59,404 nt of DNA from Candidatus Erabacter solicola. Lineage in GTDB: Bacteria; Vulcanimicrobiota; Vulcanimicrobiia; Vulcanimicrobiales; Vulcanimicrobiaceae. Under the pieces are notes generated by a model. The model was given only the letters and a program-made list of their open reading frames with translations, searched no databases and was not told the origin of the DNA. Every line of letters begins with the position of its first letter. Within the stretch, counting starts at the first letter, position 1. Below are positions 1 to 8,822 of this stretch, piece by piece. Both the position numbers and the translations under genes were made by a program. Where the stretch lies: positions 1-59,404 of the forward strand of contig PLDY01000029.1 in assembly GCA_003136895.1 (NCBI GenBank), read 5' to 3'.

Positions 1-248
1 CGGAATTCGGCGGCGTACTTGACCACGATCGTGGTCAAGATCAGCGACGGCACCGCAAGGATCGCCAACCCGGCAAGGAGCGCATTCAACGAGCCATACG
101 TCGCGACGCCAAGCCTGCGGCTCACCAGGACGTGAAACGCGAAGCTCAAGACGTTGACGAGCATCGTCGAGATGAAGACCAGCGCGCCGTGCCGGATCAA
201 CTCGTTGTTCGCCAACCGGCGCCAGCGGCCGGCGGCGCTATCAGGCAA
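1..248 (-). CDS. Oligosaccharide flippase (Wzx/MATE-like), N-terminal fragment
   Basis: Only the first ~82 codons are inside the window; the gene runs off the left edge. Reading leftward, the protein begins with a short charged stretch (RWRRLANNELIRHG), then a hydrophobic helix (ALVFISTMLVNVLSFAFHVL), the polar loop VSRRLGVATYGSLNALLAG and a second hydrophobic helix. This pattern, with a conserved-looking RRLGVATYG, is typical of polysaccharide flippases that move lipid-linked sugar units across the inner membrane. The start is uncertain: a TTG at 248 overlaps the murJ stop by a few bases, and a second TTG lies at 212. It follows the sugar transferase and murJ, so a role in exporting a surface polysaccharide fits. 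The family call is by pattern only. Confidence 0.55.
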   Translation of the reverse strand, partial: MPDSAAGRWRRLANNELIRHGALVFISTMLVNVLSFAFHVLVSRRLGVATYGSLNALLAGLAILAVPSLILTTIVVKYAAEF

Positions 249-1830
249 TCGGTGCCTCGCTGCTATCCGACGGGCTCGGGACGCCGCGCTCGAATTTCTG
301 CACGATCAGTTTGAGCGCGGTGCCGAGTTCCTCGACACCGAGGAGGCGCGCGGCGCCGATGAAGACGAGCGTCCCAATCGCAAGTTCGCCGAGCAAGAAC
401 GAGGCGCGCGAGACGAGACTCGGATCGGGGTGCACGCCGAGCGCGGCGATCCAGTGCAACGTCGAGACCATCACGACCGAGCAGAGAACGATGCGCAGCG
501 CCGAAGCGGCGATCGCTTTCCAATCCAGCCCGCGTACGAGCCGGAAGACCAGCACGAACAGGAGCGCGGCTTGCATCCACTGGCTGATGCCGTTGGCGAG
601 CAGCAAGCCTCGCGCGCCGAGCGTCGGTAACCAGACTACCGAGAGCACGACGTTGAGCACGACAGCGAAGACGGAGATCACGACCGGCCAGCGCGTCTGT
701 TTGCACGCGAAGCAGCAGCGGGTCAGTACGATGCTGGCGGCCGCACCGACCAGACCGATCGCCGCAAAGGGTAGGAGGCCGGCGCACAAGGCGGTCGCGC
801 TCGGGTTGAATGCGCCGCGTTCGAAGAGCGCTTCGACGATCGGGTAGCCGAGGGCGATCAGACCGAAGACCGACGGGATCGTCACCAGGTTGACCATGCG
901 CAGGCCCATAACGACGCTGCGCTTGATGCCGCCGGGGTTGGCGCTCGCGAACTGCGAGGCCAGCAAGGGAAAGATGACGGTCGCAATCGCGGCGGCGAAG
1001 ACTTGGAGCGGGAAACCCACGAGTTTGGTCGCGTAGTTCATTCCGGACATGTAGCCGGGCGTCAGCGTCGAGGCGAAGTGCCGGTCGAAAAAGATCGCGA
1101 TCTGCCCCGCCGCCGATCCCACCATAATCGGGCCGAGCATCTCCCAGATCTTCTTCAGCCCCGGATGCGAGAGATCGATCACGGGCCGCCAGATGCGCAT
1201 CTGCAGGATCGCCGGCAGTTGCACGGCGAGCTGCGCCACGAGTCCCAGCGCCGTCCCGAGCACGAGCGCAAAGATGCCCAGCTTCCCGTTGAAGGCGAGC
1301 ACGATCCCGATCGTCACCAGGTTGATCGCCGTGCCCTGCACCGCCGACCAGAAAAAGCGTTGGTGCGCGTTCAGCATCGCGCTCGCAACGCCGGCCAAAC
1401 TCGTTGCGATGATGCTCGGCATGAGCCAGCGCGCCATCTCGATCGTCATGCTCAGTTGCTGCGGCGGGAAACCTTGCGCCACGAGCGGCACGAAGTCGGG
1501 CGCGAGCGCCCAGCCGAGTGCCGCGAACATCGTCAGCGCGAACAGCAATCCGTTGAAGACGGTGCTCGCCAAGCGGCGCAGGCTCTCCCAGTCGTCGCGC
1601 GCGACGTATTCGGTGAAGACCGGCACGAGCGCGCTGACCAGCGCACCGTTGAAGATGCCGAACAGGATCGTCGGGATCGTGGCGGCCGCCAAGAATGCAT
1701 CCATCTGCCGCCACGCGCCGTAGTAACGAGCGTTGATCATCTCGCGACCGAACCCGAGCACGGCCGAACCCAGCGTCGCCGCCATGACCAGCAGTGTCGA
1801 ACGCGCCAGCGAGACGCGCGTCGGCAGCAT
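241..1830 (-). CDS. murJ: Lipid II flippase MurJ (MVF family)
   Basis: The product is 529 residues of almost continuous hydrophobic helices (about 14), the usual MurJ length. It moves lipid II, the peptidoglycan precursor, across the inner membrane. Near the N-terminus it reads SAVLGFGREMINARYYGA, the familiar MurJ segment where the flippase fold begins (GFxRexxiAxxfG), followed by a long FLAAATIPTILFGIFNGAL helix. I chose the ATG at 1830; a longer reading frame to 1971 would overlap the upstream sugar transferase and lacks family similarity. The spacer to that gene is 25 bp. It could instead be a MurJ-like O-antigen flippase, given the polysaccharide neighbours, but the N-terminal motif favours MurJ. 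Confidence 0.85.
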   Translation of the reverse strand: MLPTRVSLARSTLLVMAATLGSAVLGFGREMINARYYGAWRQMDAFLAAATIPTILFGIFNGALVSALVPVFTEYVARDDWESLRRLASTVFNGLLFALTMFAALGWALAPDFVPLVAQGFPPQQLSMTIEMARWLMPSIIATSLAGVASAMLNAHQRFFWSAVQGTAINLVTIGIVLAFNGKLGIFALVLGTALGLVAQLAVQLPAILQMRIWRPVIDLSHPGLKKIWEMLGPIMVGSAAGQIAIFFDRHFASTLTPGYMSGMNYATKLVGFPLQVFAAAIATVIFPLLASQFASANPGGIKRSVVMGLRMVNLVTIPSVFGLIALGYPIVEALFERGAFNPSATALCAGLLPFAAIGLVGAAASIVLTRCCFACKQTRWPVVISVFAVVLNVVLSVVWLPTLGARGLLLANGISQWMQAALLFVLVFRLVRGLDWKAIAASALRIVLCSVVMVSTLHWIAALGVHPDPSLVSRASFLLGELAIGTLVFIGAARLLGVEELGTALKLIVQKFERGVPSPSDSSEAPIA

Positions 1831-1855
1831 TGCCGGCAGTGCGTGAAGCTGTGGC

Positions 1856-2530
1856 TTAATGAGCGCCCTCGCCGAAGATGACCGAAGGAATCGTGCGCAG
1901 CACGATCCACAGATCGCCGAGTGGTGACCAGGTATCGATGTACAGGTTGTCGAGACGCATCCACTCGTCAAACGAGACGTTCGAACGGCCCGAAACTTGC
2001 CAGAGACAGGTGATGCCCGGTTTGACGATCAGGCGGCGTTGCGCGAACTCGTCGTAGTCCTCGACCTCGCAGGGCAGCGGCGGCCGCGGGCCGACGATCG
2101 ACATCTCGCCGCGTAGCACGTTGATCAAGTTCGGGAGTTCGTCGATGCTGGTCCGGCGCAGCAGCTTTCCAAGGGGATGGAGCCGTGGATCGTTCCGGAT
2201 CTTGAAGACCGGGCCCTCGACTTCACTGCGCTCCCGCAATTCCGAGTGTTGCAGGTGCGCGCCATCGACCATCGTGCGCAGCTTCCAAAGTTTGAAAGGA
2301 CGGCCGTTCTTGCCAACCCGCTCCTGCAAGAAAAACGCCGGGCCGGGCGAGACGACCGCGATTGCGGCGACGGCCAAGGCCACGAGCGGCGCGCTCGCGA
2401 CGAGCAGCGTGCCCGCGATCGTCACGTCGATCGCGCGCTTGGCGGCCTTCCACGACTCCGGTACGTGCCGAAGGCGCGAGGCCTGTCGCGCGACGAGAGG
2501 GCGTCCCAATTCCGCGTTGACCGGCGTCAC
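1856..2530 (-). CDS. Polyprenyl-phosphate sugar-phosphate transferase (bacterial sugar transferase family)
   Basis: This 224-residue monotopic membrane enzyme moves a sugar-1-phosphate from a nucleotide sugar onto undecaprenyl phosphate, the first step of capsule, O-antigen or glycan assembly. It has one N-terminal hydrophobic segment (about residues 34-60), then the family signature: FFLQERVGKNGRPFKLWKLR, RTSIDELPNLINVLRGEMS, the VGPRPP motif, and a GITCLWQVSGR C-terminal block. It lacks the extra N-terminal membrane helices of WcaJ-type proteins, so it is a short 'PglC-like' form. Start is GTG at 2530, overlapping the stop of deoB (GTGA). Its substrate cannot be read from sequence. Confidence 0.85.
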   Translation of the reverse strand: MTPVNAELGRPLVARQASRLRHVPESWKAAKRAIDVTIAGTLLVASAPLVALAVAAIAVVSPGPAFFLQERVGKNGRPFKLWKLRTMVDGAHLQHSELRERSEVEGPVFKIRNDPRLHPLGKLLRRTSIDELPNLINVLRGEMSIVGPRPPLPCEVEDYDEFAQRRLIVKPGITCLWQVSGRSNVSFDEWMRLDNLYIDTWSPLGDLWIVLRTIPSVIFGEGAH

Positions 2531-3642
2531 GGAAGCAAGGTCTCCATGACGCGCGCGCCGACCGCATCCATCCCGACGATCGTTCCGCCGTCGCCCGTGC
2601 GCAGACCGAGTTCGATAAACGGCACCGACTCACGCGTGTGATCGCTGCCCGGCGCGGTCGGATCGCAACCGTGATCGGCCGTAAAGATCGCGAGGTCGCC
2701 GGGGCGCAGCGCCGCCTCAAGCCGCGGGACGTGCAGGTCGAGGCGCTCCAAAGCCGCTGCGTATCCGCGCACGTCGCGCCGATGCCCGTACTTCGAATCG
2801 AAGTCGTTGAGGTTCACAAAGACAAAGCCGCGTTCCAGGTCGTTGAGAATCTCAAAGGTGCGGAGCATCGCTTCCTCATTATCTGCGACGCGAACGGTCG
2901 ACGCGACCCCTCGCCCGTTGAAAATGTCGCAGATCTTTCCGACCGCATATACCCCAACGTCCGCCGAAGACAACCGATCCAAGATATTAGCGGGCGGGTC
3001 CAGTGCGTAATCACGACGGTTCGGCGTGCGTACGAAGGCTCCAGGACTCCCGACGAAGGGACGCGCGATCACTCGGTTGACCTCGTGCGGAGGCACGAGC
3101 ATCGCGCGCGCTCGCTCGCACCAATCGTACAGCGTCGCCAGCGGCACGACCTCCTCGTGCACCGCGACCTGAAACACGGAATCGGCCGACGTATAAAGGA
3201 TAGGTCGGCCAGTCGCGATGTGCTCGGGGCCCAGGACCTCGATGATCTCGGTCCCCGAAGCCGCATAGTTTCCCAGGGGCGGCTTGCCGCAGATGGCGCC
3301 GAACGCGGCGATTACCTCGGGGGGGAAGCCCTGGGGGAAGGTCGGAAACGGTACCTCGGTGTGGATTCCGGCCATCTCCCAGTGCCCAGTGATCGTATCT
3401 TTGCCCTTCGATGTCTCGTTCAGCCGCGCTACGTACGCAGCCGGCGACGCGGACGTCGCGAGCCCCCGAATCTCAGTCAGGTTGCCTAGCCCAAGGCGCT
3501 CGAAATTGGGTAGAGTCAGGCCACCGACCCGGCGGGCGGTGTTGCCGATGGTGTTCGCGCCGGGAGCGTCACCAAAGCCGGCGGCGTCAGGCAAAGCGCC
3601 GATGCCGCCCGAATCGAGAACGATCACGATGCAGCGTGACAT
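2527..3642 (-). CDS. deoB: Phosphopentomutase
   Basis: DeoB (371 residues) interconverts ribose/deoxyribose 1-phosphate and 5-phosphate, linking nucleoside breakdown to central metabolism. It belongs to the alkaline-phosphatase superfamily with two metal ions. The N-terminus reads VIVLDSGGIGALPDA, with the metal-binding Asp, then GANTIGN with the Thr that is phosphorylated. Later come GKDTITGHWEMAG and the C-terminal metal site TADHGCDPTAPGSDHTRE. The ATG at 3642 is chosen because it precedes MSRCIVIVLDSGG directly. Thymidine phosphorylase (11151) and a purine nucleoside phosphorylase (27572) elsewhere in the window supply its substrates. Divergent from the barrel gene at 3712. Confidence 0.93.
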   Translation of the reverse strand: MSRCIVIVLDSGGIGALPDAAGFGDAPGANTIGNTARRVGGLTLPNFERLGLGNLTEIRGLATSASPAAYVARLNETSKGKDTITGHWEMAGIHTEVPFPTFPQGFPPEVIAAFGAICGKPPLGNYAASGTEIIEVLGPEHIATGRPILYTSADSVFQVAVHEEVVPLATLYDWCERARAMLVPPHEVNRVIARPFVGSPGAFVRTPNRRDYALDPPANILDRLSSADVGVYAVGKICDIFNGRGVASTVRVADNEEAMLRTFEILNDLERGFVFVNLNDFDSKYGHRRDVRGYAAALERLDLHVPRLEAALRPGDLAIFTADHGCDPTAPGSDHTRESVPFIELGLRTGDGGTIVGMDAVGARVMETLLP

Positions 3643-3711
3643 ACGGCGACGCGCTTCGTACTCAACGAAACGATGCCTCCCGCGCACCCGTTTGGCGAAT
3701 GAAAGGGATAC

Positions 3712-5604
3712 TTGAGGATCCGAACGCTCATCATCGCGCTGCTGCTCGTGCTAGCGTGCGTTCCCGCCTTCGCCGCGAGTGACAACTCGGGAACTGCGCC
3801 GCGACGCGAGGCCGAGCCGGCCTCGGCCTCGCCCTCGCCTGAGCCCGCGGTCTCGCCGGAACCCACCGCGACGTCTTCGCTCTCGTCGACCGGCGCCTTC
3901 AGCCTGAAAGCGCATCGCATCGCGTTCTACAGTGCGCGTTACATCTTGACCGGCGACGGCGACGTCGAGGTCAAGCTGGCCGACGGCGCCCGCGTGACCG
4001 GAAGCCGGTTCGCGATGGATATCCGGCTCAATCGCTTCGTCGTCGCCGGAAATGTGAAGCTGTATGCTCTCGGTCACGAGTATGACGGGGCGGCGTTCTC
4101 AGATTACTTCGATTTCGACCGCCAGTATTTCGTACCGGTGACCGACGAGCCCGACCGTTGGACGTACGCGCACGGCGAGTATGGCCAGCCCTATCGCGGT
4201 CGCGAGATGCCCGGCGACACGTTTTTCCTCCCCGACGTCAGCCGCGACAAAGTGTTCATCTACGCGCAAAAATGCGTCGTGCAGCCGCGCGAGAGCATCA
4301 AGTTCATCACGCCCACGATCAACTTCGGTCTGGCCTACATTCCCTGGCCAAGTTTCTTCGTAAACTTCACGGCCAATCCGAACTTCGCGCAAAACTCGAT
4401 GCCCGGCGCGTTCATCGACGGACCGTACGATGCGTTCGGCGGCGGGCACGGGCTGTTCACGTTGAACCTGCGCTACGACAGACCGAATGGCGTCTATCTG
4501 GCGCCTGAGTTTCATCAGGTCAGCGACAAGCACTACATCGTGGGGTCGGTCAGTCCGTTCACGCGCCCCTTTAAGCAGTACAACTTTGACGTCTACGACC
4601 GTATCTCGCCGAAGATGCAGGTCCAAGCCTCATTTCAAGAAAGCGCGTTTCAGCTCGGCCTGCACACGCCGCTTGCGGCGTCGGCGTACAGCAGCCTCGC
4701 TCTGACCGGTGGCTTACCGAACTCTTACCTTCAACTCGTCGCGCATCAGTACTGGACGAGTCTTCTGGCGCAACCGGCGCCCGGCATCAACGGGCTCCTC
4801 TACTATTTCGACCCGACGCACAACTGGATCCCGAATCACCCCAATGACATCCAATTGACTTGGAACGGCTTTCGTCACCGAATCAATAAACTGCCTGTTT
4901 ACTTCACTTTGCGCTCGGGAATCGGGGTAGCGCACGAAGGCTACGGGCTCCAGTTTCTCGGCGGCGTCGAATCGCCGACGATCTGGAATAAGACGGTTGG
5001 CGTGAACGTCACCGCGCCGTCGCTGACGCTGATCAAAGACGAGAGCGGTTTCAGGCGCGACATTTACCTCAACCTCTCGCTCGATAAGACGCGAACCTGG
5101 TACGACACGCCTCACCATATCGATATCTCGATCGTGAACGGATCGATTAGCCGGCAATTCGATCGCCATTTCGCCGGCTTATTCGGATACACGAACCAGA
5201 ACATCGGCGATTACTGGGGGGCGCGTCAAAACGAAGTCTATCCCCTGAATCAGTCCTACTTCAGCCCGGTGACGAACCAAATCTATCCCAGCTACGGAGC
5301 GTTCCAAGGCCTCGGCACGACCCGCTCGCTTTTCGTGCAGATGAACTACGTCGCCAGCACGTCCTTCGCAGCCAGCGTCAATCTGCGCAAGAACCACGAC
5401 TTCCCCGAAGCGGTGCCCGGCGTCTTTCCCGCCTACGGCGCGCTGAGCTTTCAGAACTACGGAAACGTACCGAACCAAGCGACCGTCGAGGTACGCTTCA
5501 GGCTCAGCCCGATCTTGGTGCTCGATTTCCAGGATGCCTATTTCTTCAACTTCGGCGGAGTCCAAAAGTGGAGCCCGAACTTCCAATTCCAGGCACTACG
5601 ATGA
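3712..5604 (+). CDS. OstA/LptD-like outer-membrane beta-barrel protein, copy 1
   Basis: 630 residues with a Sec signal peptide (RTLIIALLLVLACVPAFAAS), a Pro/Ser-rich linker to about residue 60, an OstA/LptA-like beta-jellyroll segment (about 65-150; ...AHRIAFYSARYILTGDGDVEV, FVVAGNVKL), and a long region of alternating polar and aromatic strands typical of an outer-membrane barrel. Architecture resembles LptD, which inserts lipopolysaccharide, but it is shorter than proteobacterial LptD and I do not see the LptD cysteine pairs. Start is TTG at 3712 with AAAGG about 9 bases before. It is followed, overlapping by ATGA, by a starch-binding-like protein, and the same gene pair repeats at 6501-8818. 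Could be a true LPS assembly factor or a specialised barrel. Confidence 0.6.
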   Translation: MRIRTLIIALLLVLACVPAFAASDNSGTAPRREAEPASASPSPEPAVSPEPTATSSLSSTGAFSLKAHRIAFYSARYILTGDGDVEVKLADGARVTGSRFAMDIRLNRFVVAGNVKLYALGHEYDGAAFSDYFDFDRQYFVPVTDEPDRWTYAHGEYGQPYRGREMPGDTFFLPDVSRDKVFIYAQKCVVQPRESIKFITPTINFGLAYIPWPSFFVNFTANPNFAQNSMPGAFIDGPYDAFGGGHGLFTLNLRYDRPNGVYLAPEFHQVSDKHYIVGSVSPFTRPFKQYNFDVYDRISPKMQVQASFQESAFQLGLHTPLAASAYSSLALTGGLPNSYLQLVAHQYWTSLLAQPAPGINGLLYYFDPTHNWIPNHPNDIQLTWNGFRHRINKLPVYFTLRSGIGVAHEGYGLQFLGGVESPTIWNKTVGVNVTAPSLTLIKDESGFRRDIYLNLSLDKTRTWYDTPHHIDISIVNGSISRQFDRHFAGLFGYTNQNIGDYWGARQNEVYPLNQSYFSPVTNQIYPSYGAFQGLGTTRSLFVQMNYVASTSFAASVNLRKNHDFPEAVPGVFPAYGALSFQNYGNVPNQATVEVRFRLSPILVLDFQDAYFFNFGGVQKWSPNFQFQALR

Positions 5605-6485
5605 AGAGACTCGGCAAACGCCCCTTCTTCGCGCTCGTCGCGGCGCTCGCGCTGGTCCTCGCCGGCGGCGGGTTCGTGCCGTTCGGCAGCGCGCTGCAAG
5701 CCGCCACGCCGCCGCCGCTCACGGGGATTCCGGCGACGCCGCCGCCGCTGAGCGCAACCGCGACGCCTTCGCCTTCCGGGTTCCTCGTGCGTTTCTCGGG
5801 ACAGCTGCTCGATTTTCGCAACGGTTTCGTCTTCTTTACGACCGGCGACGGCTTCCGTATCGGTCCGGCGCTCAAGCTCACCGATCCGAGCGGTGCGGCC
5901 ACAACCTTGGCGCCGTCGACCGGCGGTTACGCGCGCGCCGCATTCGATACCGGTACGGGCGATGTCGTCGAGCTCGCGCTCTCGGCCAAGCCGCTGCCGA
6001 ATGAGGCACGCTACGAAGACATCAAGCATTTCGCGGTCGCGTTGTCGCCGATGACGCAGAATACCGACCTGCGCGGCGGCGAAGGCTTGAACGGCAAGCC
6101 CGTGCTCGTCATCTTCACGGTCGAGGTGCCGCCCAAAACGCCCTTCGGCGACACCGTCTACGTGGCGACCGACGTAAGCGGCTGGAGCGCGACCGCGATT
6201 CGCATGGATCGCGTTGACTCGCTGCACTATCGCGTCTCGCAGGACTTCAGGTCGGGGACGAAGTTCCTCTACCGCTTCACGCGCGGTTCGTGGCGCTCGG
6301 CCGAACGCGGCCAAGACGGCTTGGAAGTCGCTCCGCGGAAATTCTCCGTGGGGAACGCCGACGTGCAACGCATCACCAGTACCGTGTATCATTGGGGCGA
6401 TGAAGACCAATCGGCGCCGGACCTCGGCTCGAGCATCCCGACGCCGTTCAATCCGATCCCGTTCAATACGCCGCCGCACCATTAG
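5601..6485 (+). CDS. Secreted starch-binding-like (CBM20-type) domain protein, copy 1
   Basis: 294 residues, exported: MKRLGKRPFFALVAALALVL signal, then a Pro/Thr linker. The middle (about 65-150) reads like a small beta domain (FSGQLLDFRNGFVFFTTGDG). The C-terminal part (about 165-275) looks like a starch-binding immunoglobulin-like fold: FTVEVPPKTPFGDTVYVATD, SGWSATAIRMDR, then FLYRFTRGSW. In CBM20 proteins the same layout binds alpha-glucans and the FTRGSW strand is characteristic. No catalytic domain is present. The ATG overlaps the stop of the barrel gene (ATGA), so the two are probably made together. Function inferred only: a periplasmic or surface partner of the barrel. A close paralogue follows at 8111. 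Confidence 0.6.
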   Translation: MKRLGKRPFFALVAALALVLAGGGFVPFGSALQAATPPPLTGIPATPPPLSATATPSPSGFLVRFSGQLLDFRNGFVFFTTGDGFRIGPALKLTDPSGAATTLAPSTGGYARAAFDTGTGDVVELALSAKPLPNEARYEDIKHFAVALSPMTQNTDLRGGEGLNGKPVLVIFTVEVPPKTPFGDTVYVATDVSGWSATAIRMDRVDSLHYRVSQDFRSGTKFLYRFTRGSWRSAERGQDGLEVAPRKFSVGNADVQRITSTVYHWGDEDQSAPDLGSSIPTPFNPIPFNTPPHH

Positions 6486-6500
6486 GCCGCAAGCGCTGAC

Positions 6501-8114
6501 GTGAAGTTGCGCATCCTCGCCGCCGCGCTCGGCGGCGCGCTCTTCTTTGGAGCGCCGGGGTTCGCCGCGGCCGCGTCGCCACGCGTCGACCTGCAAGCGG
6601 CGAGCATCGGACTCTATCCCCTGGCCGACGGTTCCGCACTGCTCGCCGCCGACGGCCACGTGATCGTGCGCGCCGGCGAACGCACGATCGCGGCGGACGC
6701 GGTTCGTTTCGATCTGCGCAAGAACCGGCTGATCGCTTCGGGCAACGTCCGCGTGATGCGCGGCGCACGCGCCTTCGGCGGCGCCGCCTACGCGCTCGAC
6801 CTGAGCTCGGGCAAGGCGATCTTGCTGCAACTGGAACCATTGCCCGCGACGCTGAACCTGCGCGACGACGACCCGGCGACCGGTAGCGAGGCGCCCGCGC
6901 CGCCGGCGACGTTCGCTGCACTGGACCTCACGGGAAGCCGCCCGTATATGCGTACCCGGCACGCGGTCGTAACGCAGAATGCCAACGTGCGGCTCACCCC
7001 CGCCGAGATCTCGACCGGTCCGGGACCGTATTTCGTGACGCCGACCTACCTCTTTACGTTCGCTCCGACGAACTTTTCGCAGAGCTCGCTGCCGGGCGCG
7101 ACGTTCGATCAGCCGTACCCGCTGTTCGGGACCGCGAACTCGCTCGCGGCGGGACACCTGCGCTACGATTCGGTCAACGGTCCGACGCTCGCCTTCGACG
7201 AGCACCTGGTGCAAGGCAACAACGCCTACGTCGTCGCCTCGATTCTTCCGTTGCGCGGCAAGCGCATCGATTTCAACGCCTTCTCGCAGATCGCGCCGGG
7301 CGTCACGCAATCGATCGGCGGTTTCCACCAATACGGTCTGTACTACAACAACTTCGCACAATACAACGCGCAGTGGACGAGCCCGTCGAGCCGCCTGAGT
7401 TTCGCCGCGCAGCAGTTTGACAGTTCGAACTCGGCCGGCCTCACGCTGAGCACGCTCGATCATTTCATCGCGCCGCTCTTGACGTACAAACTGCAGGTCG
7501 GCTACGGGTACGATCACACGCCCGGACAGGTCCCGTTCAACAACGATTTCCGCATCACGACCTACGGGTACGTCGCATCGCCGAACGTGCGCCTCCCGCT
7601 CGGCGTCGCCGCCAGCCTCAAGTACGAGTACTCGATCGTCAAGTACGACTTTCCGCACGAGGTGACGAGCGGCACGGCGACGCTCACGCTCTCACGCAAG
7701 GTGAACCGCAGCCTCTCGTTCGTAGGATTCGTCTCGGTGCAAGAGACGGCCAACCGCTACCGCGATAACGCGGCTCAATATCTGTTTCTGCCCGATCCTG
7801 CCTTTCCGTACTTCGCACCCGACGGAACGCCGTACCCGGGCTTCTTCGCGTACTCCGGCCTCAGCACGTTCCGGACGTACTCGCTGCAGACGACGTGGCG
7901 GCCGCGCGGCGGCGAGAACAGCGTTCAGCTCTATCTGACGCGCAGCGCCGACTTCCCGCAGTTTCACGGGTTCGGGCGGCCCCCCTATTACGCCACGCTC
8001 GACGTGACGCAACGGCTCGGCAACACGTTCCGCCTCGACCTCGCGCGCTCGTATGCGTTCGGCTGGTCCGGCCAATACTTTTCACCGCAATACTCGATCA
8101 GTATCTCGCCGTGA
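6501..8114 (+). CDS. OstA/LptD-like outer-membrane beta-barrel protein, copy 2
   Basis: 537 residues, paralogous to the protein at 3712. A signal peptide (MKLRILAAALGGALFFGAPG) precedes an OstA/LptA-like segment (about 28-110: IVRAGERTIAADAVRFDLRK, LIASGNVRV) and a barrel domain. Both copies share the motif TPTxxF...NFxQxSxPGAxxDxPY and the following HLRYDxxNG strand. It lacks the long Pro/Ser linker of copy 1. Start is GTG at 6501, 15 bases after the previous stop. The barrel ends with a terminal strand (QYFSPQYSISISP) rather than a clear C-terminal aromatic residue. Role may be in LPS or glycolipid assembly; divergence from copy 1 suggests the two are not redundant. Confidence 0.58.
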   Translation: MKLRILAAALGGALFFGAPGFAAAASPRVDLQAASIGLYPLADGSALLAADGHVIVRAGERTIAADAVRFDLRKNRLIASGNVRVMRGARAFGGAAYALDLSSGKAILLQLEPLPATLNLRDDDPATGSEAPAPPATFAALDLTGSRPYMRTRHAVVTQNANVRLTPAEISTGPGPYFVTPTYLFTFAPTNFSQSSLPGATFDQPYPLFGTANSLAAGHLRYDSVNGPTLAFDEHLVQGNNAYVVASILPLRGKRIDFNAFSQIAPGVTQSIGGFHQYGLYYNNFAQYNAQWTSPSSRLSFAAQQFDSSNSAGLTLSTLDHFIAPLLTYKLQVGYGYDHTPGQVPFNNDFRITTYGYVASPNVRLPLGVAASLKYEYSIVKYDFPHEVTSGTATLTLSRKVNRSLSFVGFVSVQETANRYRDNAAQYLFLPDPAFPYFAPDGTPYPGFFAYSGLSTFRTYSLQTTWRPRGGENSVQLYLTRSADFPQFHGFGRPPYYATLDVTQRLGNTFRLDLARSYAFGWSGQYFSPQYSISISP

Positions 8115-8818
8115 ACGTGCTGCGCGCAATCGCCTTGGCACTCGTGGCGGCGCTCGGAGCGCCCTGCGCCGCCGGCGCGCAGGGCGTTGCTTCGCCGAGT
8201 CCCGCGCCGGCGACCGTCTCGGTCGTAGGCCAAGTGCTTTCGGCCGGCTCCGGGTACCTCGTTTTCACGACCGGCGACGCGCTGCGGCTCGATTCCGCAG
8301 TGACGCTGCCCAAAGGCCTGCGTCTGGGTCAGACCGTTCGCGCCCTGATCGACGCACGATCGCATGCGATCACGTCGCTGATCCTCGAGCCGAAGGCGCT
8401 CCTGCCGGCCGACATCGACGCCACCAAAATACCGCGTGAGTTCGTCGTGGCGTCGCCGGGCTCGACGCGAACCGGCGCGCTTCTCGACAGCCAGACCGGC
8501 GCCGCCGTGCACGGCGTTACCGTGACGATCAACGTGCGCGTTCCCGACAACACGCCGATTACCGACGACGTCTACCTCGCAACCGACCGCACCAACTTCA
8601 GCCCGGCCGAGATTCGCATGATCCGGATGGACGCGCGCACCTGGAGCGTCTCCGTACAGATCGCATCCGGAACGCAGTTGCGCTATGAATTCACGCGCGG
8701 CAACTTCGCCAACATCGAACGCGACAAACTCGGCAGCATCGTCAATCCGCGCACGATCACCGCGGCCGACAACCTGCAGACGCACGATGCGGTCGCGCAT
8801 TGGGCCGATATCAACTAG
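8111..8818 (+). CDS. Secreted starch-binding-like (CBM20-type) domain protein, copy 2
   Basis: 235 residues, paralogue of the protein at 5601. Signal peptide (VNVLRAIALALVAALGAPCA), short Pro linker, small beta domain (VVGQVLSAGSGYLVFTTGDA) and a C-terminal starch-binding-like domain (VTINVRVPDNTPITDDVYLA, FSPAEIRMIRMD, LRYEFTRGNFANIE). The pairing of TTGDA/TTGDG and FTRG motifs with copy 1 is clear by eye. GTG at 8111 overlaps the barrel stop as GTGA, exactly mirroring the ATGA junction of the first pair, so the whole two-gene unit was probably duplicated. It is the last gene of the operon and converges on a lipoprotein gene four bases away. Confidence 0.6.
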   Translation: MNVLRAIALALVAALGAPCAAGAQGVASPSPAPATVSVVGQVLSAGSGYLVFTTGDALRLDSAVTLPKGLRLGQTVRALIDARSHAITSLILEPKALLPADIDATKIPREFVVASPGSTRTGALLDSQTGAAVHGVTVTINVRVPDNTPITDDVYLATDRTNFSPAEIRMIRMDARTWSVSVQIASGTQLRYEFTRGNFANIERDKLGSIVNPRTITAADNLQTHDAVAHWADIN

Positions 8819-8822
8819 AGTT

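Noticed and set aside
1831-1971. Longer murJ start at 1971
   Set aside because: The extra N-terminal residues are Cys/Ser/Arg-rich, unlike MurJ, and would overlap the sugar transferase by 116 bp.
5538-7658. Long open frame on the minus strand opposite the barrel genes
   Set aside because: Arg-rich composition typical of antisense frames in high-GC DNA; the plus-strand genes have clear signal peptides and paralogues.
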